From the NCBI GenBank assembly GCA_934663885.1, contig CAKUKW010000137.1, positions 1 to 5,729 on the forward strand: DNA of 5,729 nucleotides, in the 5' to 3' direction. Within the stretch, counting starts at the first letter, position 1. Each line of letters starts with the position of its first letter. This DNA is from an uncultured Tidjanibacter sp. (lineage in GTDB: Bacteria > Bacteroidota > Bacteroidia > Bacteroidales > Rikenellaceae). The notes under the pieces were generated by a model. That model had not been told where the DNA came from and ran no database searches. It saw only the letters and a program-made list of their open reading frames with translations. A program made the position numbers and the translations under genes. Positions 1 to 5,267 of the stretch are shown piece after piece.

Positions 1-1032
1 CCTATAAGGGTACTCGACGTAAGCAAGAATACGAAACTTACGGAGCTCATGTGTTGGGTTACTGAGATTAACGAGCTCGACGTAAGTAACTGCCCTGATC
101 TGGGCCGCCTGCAGTGCGATGCCAACCCCGCGCTTAAGGCTATCGACGTCAGCAAGAACCCCAAGTTGTGGCGCCTGGATATTCACGCCACCGATATTTC
201 AACTGTCGATGTAAGCAAGAATCCCGAACTCGACATGCTCAGTGCGTATAATACGAATATCACTTCTTTCGACGTGTCGAAGAACCCGAAGCTCGAGACA
301 TTCTATTGCAATGACATCGATGGTCTCACTTCCGTGGATATTAGCAAGAATCCACTGCTCCAGAGGATAAACATTTCTAATACTGGGATTGCTTCCATCG
401 ACGTGAGCAAAAACCCGGAGTTGGTCGAATTGTTTTGCTCCGGATCTGCTGTAACGTCAGTGGACGTAAGCAATAACCCGAAGCTCCAGAACCTCTACAT
501 AGATAATACTGACATTACTTCCGTAGATCTTACGAATAACCGTAATATGGCGATGCTTAATTGCAACAATACGAAGATTACCTCACTCGACCTTTCAGGA
601 CTCAACAGGCTGATAGGCCTGGGATGGTATTCGGAGGACGAAACGGTTTACGACTACCTGAATATCAGCGGATGTAATAGCCTTAGCGACTTGTTCATTC
701 TCAATAACCCGGGATACAGCGCTGTGCTTTCCGAAGGTATGCTTTGCCTCGGGGCGTTAGATACGGCAGGAAACAAGGTATATTCGAGGATCAAAACCGT
801 TATCGCCGACGATATTGAAGCGAACGACTACGGTGATATGCTGTGGACTACGGTACTCGTGGAAGGTAACCCGCACCTGGAAACCCTGAGCCTGCAGAAC
901 TGCAAGAAACTAACAGCTATCGAACTTAAGAATAACCCGAAACTCAGCAAACTCTATACCGGTGGCTCCACTGTTACTGTTGACCAAAGTGGGAATGCAG
1001 AGGACTTTGCACAGATCACCACTCCCAGGTAA
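1..1032 (+). CDS. Leucine-rich-repeat surface-type protein, 5' end missing
   Basis: The reading frame is open to base 1, so the visible 343 residues are only the C-terminal part; the ATG at 49 is internal to a repeat and is not the start. About ten units of 21-22 residues follow the pattern DVSKNPxLxxLxCxxTxITSV. Their Asp codons lie at 16, 79, 145, 208, 271, 337, 400, 463, 526 and 589. After residue about 200 the units become irregular, and two more recognisable ones appear near the end (GNPHLETLSL, NNPKLSKL). This is the LRR type common in secreted or surface proteins of Bacteroidota, where such solenoids usually bind proteins or glycans. The N-terminus is outside the window, so a signal peptide cannot be checked. 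The C-terminus ends in ITTPR with no visible membrane anchor and no obvious type IX sorting domain. Its ligand and true function are unknown. The LRR fold is secure; surface location is inferred. Confidence 0.85.
   Translation, partial: PIRVLDVSKNTKLTELMCWVTEINELDVSNCPDLGRLQCDANPALKAIDVSKNPKLWRLDIHATDISTVDVSKNPELDMLSAYNTNITSFDVSKNPKLETFYCNDIDGLTSVDISKNPLLQRINISNTGIASIDVSKNPELVELFCSGSAVTSVDVSNNPKLQNLYIDNTDITSVDLTNNRNMAMLNCNNTKITSLDLSGLNRLIGLGWYSEDETVYDYLNISGCNSLSDLFILNNPGYSAVLSEGMLCLGALDTAGNKVYSRIKTVIADDIEANDYGDMLWTTVLVEGNPHLETLSLQNCKKLTAIELKNNPKLSKLYTGGSTVTVDQSGNAEDFAQITTPR
16..660 (+). repeat. Tandem LRR-coding repeat, about 63-bp period
   Basis: Ten in-frame units begin with a GAC or GAT codon at 16, 79, 145, 208, 271, 337, 400, 463, 526 and 589. 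The steps are 63 bp except 79 to 145 and 271 to 337, which are 66 bp, and the last unit is 72 bp. The core DVSKNP is written with different codons from unit to unit (serine as AGC or TCG, asparagine as AAC or AAT, valine as GTA, GTC or GTG). The repeat is therefore conserved as protein more than as DNA. Confidence 0.85.
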
Positions 1033-1120
1033 TAAAATGGGGGAATACTATAACTCATCAATTTAATTAGGTTAATTATAGGGATTTTTGAGTGCTGCAT
1101 ACCGCAGCGATTAATTGGGA

Positions 1121-1154
1121 GAGGAAGCCGCTGGGGAGCGGCTTCCTCATTTTA
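1121..1154 (+). terminator. Intrinsic terminator after the LRR gene
   Basis: A perfect 12-bp stem (GAGGAAGCCGCT at 1121-1132, its complement at 1137-1148) closes a GGGG loop and is followed by ATTTTA. It lies about 90 bases after the LRR stop codon and faces the + strand; no T-run follows on the opposite strand, so it is probably one-directional. The T-tract is short, but the stem is long and GC-rich. A smaller hairpin (GCTGC at 1094-1098 with GCAGC at 1104-1108) sits just upstream. Confidence 0.8.
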
Positions 1155-1217
1155 TGTATGGTGAAAAAACTCGATCCGGAACTATAGAGGAATAATTCAA
1201 TATTTTGCCGTCCTCCG

Positions 1218-1248
1218 GTTTCCCATCGATGATTTTTGTCTATCTTTG
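1218..1248 (+). promoter_or_regulatory. Bacteroidota-type promoter for the 1365-2615 unit
   Basis: TATCTTTG at 1241-1248 is an exact match to the TAnnTTTG -7 element used by the Bacteroidota primary sigma factor. About 19 bases upstream the -33 position holds only GTTT (1218-1221), a partial match to TTTG. Initiation would be expected a few bases downstream, near 1252-1258, giving a leader of about 110 bases before the ATG at 1365. The location, after a terminator and before a gene pair, supports the call. The start site itself is inferred. Confidence 0.6.
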
Positions 1249-1259
1249 CGCAGTGCGAT

Positions 1260-1309
1260 AAGAATAGGAAACCGTTCGGCGTAGCCCAGACAGGGCTGAT
1301 TCCTTTCTT
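1260..1309 (+). promoter_or_regulatory. Foldable 5' leader element, possible RNA structure
   Basis: Just downstream of the predicted transcription start, AAGAA-T-AGGAA (1260-1270) can pair with TTCCTTTCTT (1300-1309), giving ten base pairs with one bulged T at 1265. Inside it, AGCCC (1283-1287) pairs with GGGCT (1293-1297) around an AGACA loop, and CCGTTCGG (1272-1279) may form a very short third stem. I recognise no known riboswitch or leader family. It could be a cis-regulatory leader of the small membrane protein gene, part of a small RNA, or chance. The pairing is visible in the sequence; function is inferred. Confidence 0.35.
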
Positions 1310-1364
1310 GACCTTTAATGCCTTTGGAGGTATTTTAAATATTTTAGCCGTATAAGAAGGCTTT

Positions 1365-1628
1365 ATGGAAAATTTTAAGAAGATAAAAAGGATAGCCACA
1401 TTATTGGCAGTGCTTTTTGGGATAAACCTGATATTGCTCGCACTGATGCTTCCCGGATTCAACATCTGGACGATATCAGTTCTTCTGGTGCAGGTTGTAG
1501 TCGTGATATATTTCGTCGGAATAATAATGGCGCTCCTCAGGGAAATGCGCGAGGTGGAAGAAAAATATCAAAATGTCAGGAAAGAGCTGCTGGAGGCACG
1601 CGAAACCGGGAAGGATGACGATAAATAA
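1365..1628 (+). CDS. Small two-helix membrane protein of unknown function
   Basis: This 87-residue protein has a short basic N-terminus (KKIKR, residues 5-9), a hydrophobic segment at about 11-29, a turn with P30-G31 and N33, and a second hydrophobic segment at about 34-58. A charged helical tail follows (REMREVEEKYQNVRKELLEARE, residues 59-80), likely coiled-coil, then an acidic DDDK end. By the positive-inside rule both ends probably face the cytoplasm, making a hairpin in the inner membrane. The start has AGAAGG at 1355-1360, four bases before the ATG, which is a plausible ribosome site. A TAnnTTTG promoter lies about 115 bases upstream, and the threonine dehydrogenase gene follows after 30 bases, so the two are probably co-transcribed. 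I do not recognise the family. The coding call rests on the clear membrane topology and the promoter and operon position. Confidence 0.75.
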   Translation: MENFKKIKRIATLLAVLFGINLILLALMLPGFNIWTISVLLVQVVVVIYFVGIIMALLREMREVEEKYQNVRKELLEARETGKDDDK

Positions 1629-1658
1629 TAACAATTCACTAATCACATAACGAGGATA

Positions 1659-2615
1659 ATGAAAAAGATATTGGTTCTCGGAGCCGGCGGACAGATAGGT
1701 TCCGAACTTACTATGAGGCTCAGGGATATTTACGGTGGTAACAACGTCCTTGCTGCCGACCTTCGCGAAATCCCTTCTCTTGAGGCCGGCGGACCCTTTT
1801 TAACCATGGATGCCCTCGACAGGGAAGCTTTCGCCGGGGCGGTAAAAGAGCATAAGATAGACGCTATATATAACCTCGTTGCCTTGCTGTCGGCGACAGG
1901 GGAGAAAGACCCGCAGCTGGCGTGGAAGATAAATATGGGGGCGCTGATGAATTCCCTTGAAATCTCACGCGAATACGGATGCGCTGTTTTTACTCCAAGT
2001 TCCATAGGCGCTTTCGGGCCTACTTCGCCAAAGGACAAAACCCCGCAGGATACCGTGATGCAGCCAGAAACTATTTACGGTGTATGCAAGGTCACCGGGG
2101 AGTTGCTGGGCAATTATTACCATAAAAGATACGGTGTGGACGCCCGCAGCGTGCGTTTTCCCGGTCTCGTTTCCAATGTAACGCTTCCGGGGGGTGGCAC
2201 TACCGACTACGCCGTCGAAATATATTATGAGGCGGTTAAAAACGGCTCTTACGTTTGCCCGATAGATTCCGATATGTATATGGATATGATGTATATGCCC
2301 GACGCGCTCGACGCCTGCATAGACCTTATGGAGGCCGATCCGTCGAAACTTATCCACCGTAACAGTTTTAACGTCACGGCTATGAGCTTCAGTCCGGAGA
2401 TTCTGGCATCCGAGATACGCAAACATATCCCCGGTTTCAAAATGTCCTACGACGTGGATCCCGTAAAGCACGCCATCGCTTCGAGCTGGCCTAACAGTAT
2501 CGACGACACGTGTGCGCGTCAGGAATGGGGCTGGAGCCCGAAATGGAACCTCGCTTCGATGACCGAGGACATGCTCAGGGTTATCAGGGAGAAAAAGGAG
2601 ACAGGAAAACTTTAG
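1659..2615 (+). CDS. tdh: L-threonine 3-dehydrogenase, SDR type (NAD-dependent)
   Basis: This 318-residue protein is an extended short-chain dehydrogenase that oxidises L-threonine to 2-amino-3-ketobutyrate with NAD+; the product is then usually split by Kbl to glycine and acetyl-CoA. The Rossmann glycine motif G8-AG-G11-QI-G14 opens the protein, D34 ends the second strand (NAD preference), S115 is the likely catalytic serine, and Y140 and K144 form the YxxxK pair. The stretch VRFPGLVSN with PGGGTTDYAVEIYYEAVK, and MMYMPDALDACIDLM further on, are hallmarks of the epimerase-like threonine dehydrogenases found in animals and Bacteroidota, which are unrelated to the zinc-dependent E. coli Tdh. 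Length matches that family. It follows the small membrane protein by 30 bases and is closed by a terminator 44 bases after its stop. No kbl gene lies in the window. A generic NAD-dependent epimerase is the alternative, but the signature segments make it less likely. Confidence 0.88.
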   Translation: MKKILVLGAGGQIGSELTMRLRDIYGGNNVLAADLREIPSLEAGGPFLTMDALDREAFAGAVKEHKIDAIYNLVALLSATGEKDPQLAWKINMGALMNSLEISREYGCAVFTPSSIGAFGPTSPKDKTPQDTVMQPETIYGVCKVTGELLGNYYHKRYGVDARSVRFPGLVSNVTLPGGGTTDYAVEIYYEAVKNGSYVCPIDSDMYMDMMYMPDALDACIDLMEADPSKLIHRNSFNVTAMSFSPEILASEIRKHIPGFKMSYDVDPVKHAIASSWPNSIDDTCARQEWGWSPKWNLASMTEDMLRVIREKKETGKL

Positions 2616-2658
2616 TCTTCGGATTTTTAATTTTATAATGGTTCCACATAAAATATGC

Positions 2659-2686
2659 AAAGGCTCCTCTGCGGGGCCTTTTGTTG
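2659..2686 (+). terminator. Intrinsic terminator after tdh
   Basis: AAAGGCTCC (2659-2667) pairs over nine positions, with one T-G wobble, with GGGGCCTTT (2673-2681) around a TCTGC loop, and is followed by TGTTG to give a T-rich run. It separates tdh from the galactose genes. It also lies inside the longest open frame leading into galK, which argues that the extra N-terminal codons there are not translated. Confidence 0.8.
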
Positions 2687-2694
2687 TAATGTGC

Positions 2695-2725
2695 TTTTTA
2701 AATCGGTTGAAAATCGTTATTATTG
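2695..2725 (+). promoter_or_regulatory. Weak candidate promoter for the gal operon
   Basis: TATTATTG at 2718-2725 matches TAnnTTTG at all but one fixed base. Eighteen bases upstream is a T-run (2695-2699) rather than a clear TTTG. It lies between the tdh terminator and galK, where a promoter is required, which is the main reason to list it. The start site would be near 2730, giving a leader of about 50 bases. Confidence 0.35.
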
Positions 2726-2726
2726 T

Positions 2727-2763
2727 GAGCCGGAAATTTTTCGCAGTATGTATGCCCGGACTC
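2727..2763 (+). promoter_or_regulatory. Imperfect inverted repeat upstream of galK
   Basis: GAGCCGG (2727-2733) can pair with CCGG-A-CTC (2756-2763) with a single bulged A, across a 22-base loop. It sits between the candidate promoter and the galK ATG, so it could be an operator or a leader hairpin. I see no match to a known regulator site, and a seven-pair repeat with a large loop may be chance. Confidence 0.25.
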
Positions 2764-2777
2764 TAACAAAAAGCGAT

Positions 2778-3932
2778 ATGAAAAATAGCGAAACCGTTAA
2801 AAAAGCTTTTGCTGCTAAATTCGGCGAAGGAAAACCCCTTGTTTACTCCTCGCCTGGGAGAATAAACCTGATAGGCGAACATACCGACTATAACGGGGGA
2901 TTTGTTTTTCCCGGCGCCATCGACAAGTGCATAACGGCGGCAATAAAGGCCAACGGTACCGCAATGGTGAGGTCTTACGCGATAGACCTCGATGAGTACG
3001 CCGAGTTCGGCCTGCGCGAGGAAGATATCCCTAATCAACAATGGGCCCGCTATATTTTCGGTATATCGAGGGAAATGATCAAGCGCGGAGTAGCTGTGGG
3101 CGGTTTCGACACCGTTTTCACGGGCGATGTGCCATTGGGGGCGGGAATGTCGTCTTCGGCCGCCTTGGAGAGTACTTACGCTTTCGCCCTGAACGAAATA
3201 TTCGGAGGCGGGATAGATAAATTCGAACTTGCCCGGGCCGGACAGGCTACGGAACATAACTACTGCGGCGTAAAATGCGGCATAATGGACCAGTTCGCTT
3301 CGCTTTTCGGCAGGGAGGGATATCTCATTCTTCTCGACTGCCGTTCCCTGGAGCACAAGTATTATCCTTTCGCCCCCACAGGCTATAAACTCGTGTTGCT
3401 CGATACGGGAGTAAAACACGAACTCGCTTCCTCGGCCTATAATAAGCGCCGCGAATCATGCGAGAGGGTGGCAGGCGCAATACGCAGGAGCCATCCTGAG
3501 GTAGAATTCCTGCGCGACGCCTCACCGGATATGTTGGAAGAGGTCAGGGATAAAGTTAGTGCTGAGGATTATATGCGCGCCGGATACGTAATAGATGAAG
3601 TGCGGCGCGTGATGGAAGTCTGCGCGGCGCTCGAAAAGGCTGATTACGAAACGGTGGGTCGGCGGATGTACGAGACCCACCGGGGTATGAGCAGGCAGTA
3701 CGAAGTCAGTTGTGAAGAGCTTGATTTCCTTAACGAGGTCGCCAGCAAGTGCGGTGTCACCGGCTCGAGGGTTATGGGCGGCGGCTTCGGCGGATGTACT
3801 ATAAACCTTGTCGTGGAGGAGTTGTACGGCCGTTTCATTGAGACGGCGGTAATGGAATTCAAGGAAAAATTCGGTCACGAGCCAAAGATTTATGATGTAG
3901 TCATTTCCGGCGGGTCGCAAAGGCTCGAGTGA
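2778..3932 (+). CDS. galK: Galactokinase
   Basis: GalK phosphorylates alpha-D-galactose at C1 with ATP, the first committed Leloir step, in the cytoplasm. From the ATG at 2778 the protein is 384 residues, the usual length. The galactokinase signature P26-GRINLIGEHTDYN runs to N39 with R28, E34 and D37 present. The GHMP ATP-binding motif PLGAGMSSSAA is at 119-129, the catalytic-base aspartate is D171 in GIMDQFAS, and the third motif MGGGFGGC is at 333-340. All key residues are intact. The frame stays open upstream to an ATG at 2655, but those 41 extra codons cross a terminator and the candidate promoter and resemble nothing in the family; the ATG at 2748 is also less likely than 2778. No good Shine-Dalgarno is seen. 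galE follows after 22 bases, so the two are almost certainly one operon. Confidence 0.96.
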   Translation: MKNSETVKKAFAAKFGEGKPLVYSSPGRINLIGEHTDYNGGFVFPGAIDKCITAAIKANGTAMVRSYAIDLDEYAEFGLREEDIPNQQWARYIFGISREMIKRGVAVGGFDTVFTGDVPLGAGMSSSAALESTYAFALNEIFGGGIDKFELARAGQATEHNYCGVKCGIMDQFASLFGREGYLILLDCRSLEHKYYPFAPTGYKLVLLDTGVKHELASSAYNKRRESCERVAGAIRRSHPEVEFLRDASPDMLEEVRDKVSAEDYMRAGYVIDEVRRVMEVCAALEKADYETVGRRMYETHRGMSRQYEVSCEELDFLNEVASKCGVTGSRVMGGGFGGCTINLVVEELYGRFIETAVMEFKEKFGHEPKIYDVVISGGSQRLE

Positions 3933-3954
3933 AAAATATTAAAACCCCCGAATT

Positions 3955-4983
3955 ATGGAAAAAGAAAGCGTACTTATTACCGGAGGGGCCGGCTATATTG
4001 GCAGCCATACGGCCGTTGAACTTGTTGTGGCGGGATACGATGTCATTATTGCCGACGATCTGTCGAATTCCTGTATGGAAGCGGTGGAAGGCGTCAGGAA
4101 AATTACGGGGGTTGACGTACCGTTCGAAATGGTCGATATGTGTGATAAAGCCCGCCTGCGTGAAATATTCGAAAAATACCGGTTCGGGTCGGCGATCCAT
4201 TTCGCGGCTTTCAAAGCCGTGGGGGAATCAGTGATCGAACCGTTGAAATATTACCACAACAACCTGCTCTCCTTCATTAACGTGCTTGAGATGATGGTGG
4301 AGTTCGCCAGGCCGAACATTCTCTTTTCCTCGTCGGCCACCGTGTACGGTGAGAGCACCGGGCTTCCCGTTACCGAAAATGCACCGAGGCTTCCGGCCAC
4401 ATCACCCTACGGCAATACCAAGCAAATATGTGAGGATATCCTGCGCGACAGCGTCGCCGCTTATGCCGGTATGAAGGGAACGGCACTGCGTTACTTCAAT
4501 CCCATAGGGGCGCATCCAAGCGCCATCATCGGGGAATTACCACGGGGAGTTCCGAACAACCTCGTCCCTTATATTACGCAGACGGCCGCAGGCGTCAGGG
4601 AATGCCTGAGCGTATACGGCAACGATTACGATACACCCGACGGTACCGGGCTGAGGGACTATATCGATATTGTCGATCTTGCCCGCGCTCATCTGGCCGC
4701 CGTGGACAGAATGGTATCGGGCAAAAGCAGCTCCAGGTATGAAATATTTAATATAGGAACCGGGAAGCCGACTTCGGTACTCGAACTTATAAAGAGCTTC
4801 GAAGAAGCCAATTGCGTTAAGGTGAATTATAAGATCACGGGCCGTCGGTCGGGGGATATCGCCGCGCTTTGGGCCGACCCTTCGCTGGCTAACCGGGAGC
4901 TCGGGTGGAAGGCGGAACGCTCCCTTGCGGAGACCCTCCGCAGTGCGTGGGAATGGGAAAAACGTATAAGGGGGATCCAATAA
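3955..4983 (+). CDS. galE: UDP-glucose 4-epimerase
   Basis: GalE interconverts UDP-galactose and UDP-glucose using tightly bound NAD, serving both galactose breakdown and supply of UDP-galactose for surface glycans. The 342-residue protein has the full family length. The nucleotide motif G10-GA-G13-YI-G16-SH is at the N-terminus with D34-D35 ending the second strand. FSSSATVYG carries the catalytic S127, and SPYGNTK supplies Y152 and K156, the expected 25-residue spacing. RYFNPIGAHPS and the LRDYIDIVDLA segment are typical of GalE rather than of other sugar-nucleotide epimerases. It lies 22 bases after galK, and its TAA stop shares its last base with the ATG of the galM remnant (TAATGA), an arrangement typical of translational coupling. 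It appears intact. Whether it also acts on UDP-GlcNAc cannot be judged from sequence alone. Confidence 0.96.
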   Translation: MEKESVLITGGAGYIGSHTAVELVVAGYDVIIADDLSNSCMEAVEGVRKITGVDVPFEMVDMCDKARLREIFEKYRFGSAIHFAAFKAVGESVIEPLKYYHNNLLSFINVLEMMVEFARPNILFSSSATVYGESTGLPVTENAPRLPATSPYGNTKQICEDILRDSVAAYAGMKGTALRYFNPIGAHPSAIIGELPRGVPNNLVPYITQTAAGVRECLSVYGNDYDTPDGTGLRDYIDIVDLARAHLAAVDRMVSGKSSSRYEIFNIGTGKPTSVLELIKSFEEANCVKVNYKITGRRSGDIAALWADPSLANRELGWKAERSLAETLRSAWEWEKRIRGIQ

Positions 4984-5212
4984 TGAATGCGGAGAAAACA
5001 GGATCGATAAAATATCCGGAAGGTGAGATAGAGCTTTTCACCCTGACGAACCGTTCTGGTTCATCCGTCATGTTGTACAATATATTATATACTGGAAACT
5101 GGCTCTCAGGCTCCCCTGCAGGTATCGGGGGCAGGAGTTATAACAGGCATGACGGTGTGGCTATAGAGTGCCAGGGCATACCATAATATACAGGTTTTCG
5201 GGGGAGGCATAA
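4983..5212 (+). pseudogene. galM: Aldose 1-epimerase (galM) remnant with internal deletions
   Basis: Functional GalM (about 340-380 residues) interconverts alpha and beta galactose. Here an ATG at 4983 opens a 67-residue frame that ends at 5186. Residues 1-33, including EIELFTLTNRSGSSV, look like the GalM N-terminus. Residues from about 34 on (LYTGNWLSG, then GIGGRSYNRHDGVAIECQ) look like the segment near the C-terminus of GalM that contains the catalytic glutamate (E62 here, in the place of LETQ). The roughly 250 residues between, with both catalytic histidines, are absent. After the stop, the +2-shifted frame at 5180-5212 reads TIIYRFSGEA and stop, resembling the usual GalM ending TTIYRFS, so a second stretch of about 20 residues is missing and the frame is lost. 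The overlap with galE shows it was the third gene of the operon. An assembly error is the main alternative; a real short protein is unlikely. Confidence 0.8.
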
Positions 5213-5267
5213 TTAAATATGGACGTTCGCCTTGGATCCCGGGGTATTTATATAATAAATAGAAAAA
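5213..5267 (+). other. Short AT-rich gap before the channel gene
   Basis: The 55 bases between the galM remnant and the channel gene contain no terminator-like hairpin and no TAnnTTTG element. TATAAT occurs at 5251-5256 in an AT-rich run, but that is not the typical promoter form in this phylum. The channel gene may be read through from the gal operon or use an unrecognised promoter. Confidence 0.4.

Noticed and set aside
16..660. Regular spacing that could suggest a CRISPR-like array
   Set aside because: The period is 63 bp, in frame, with codon-level variation in the repeats, and it encodes a standard LRR; there are no identical repeats with unique spacers.
1318..1338. Six-codon reading frame (MPLEVF) in the leader of the 1365 gene
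   Set aside because: Too short, with no codon pattern typical of an attenuator peptide and no start-proximal ribosome site.
1076..1465. 129-residue open frame on the - strand
   Set aside because: It runs across the terminator stem, the promoter and the start of the 1365 gene, has no family-like motif, and its composition looks like translated non-coding sequence.
1965..2660. 231-residue open frame on the - strand opposite tdh
   Set aside because: It is antisense to a well-supported dehydrogenase; its His- and Arg-rich, motif-free sequence is a by-product of the tdh codons.
2763..3419. 218-residue open frame on the - strand opposite galK
   Set aside because: Antisense to intact galK with all catalytic motifs on the + strand; no recognisable domain.
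3929..4234. 101-residue + strand frame overlapping the galK end and galE start
   Set aside because: Out of frame with galE, whose Rossmann motif is encoded in the same bases; no independent support.
4905..4982. Upstream ATG extending the galM remnant into galE
   Set aside because: The added residues are just another frame of the galE C-terminus; the ATG at 4983 overlapping the galE stop matches the GalM N-terminus.
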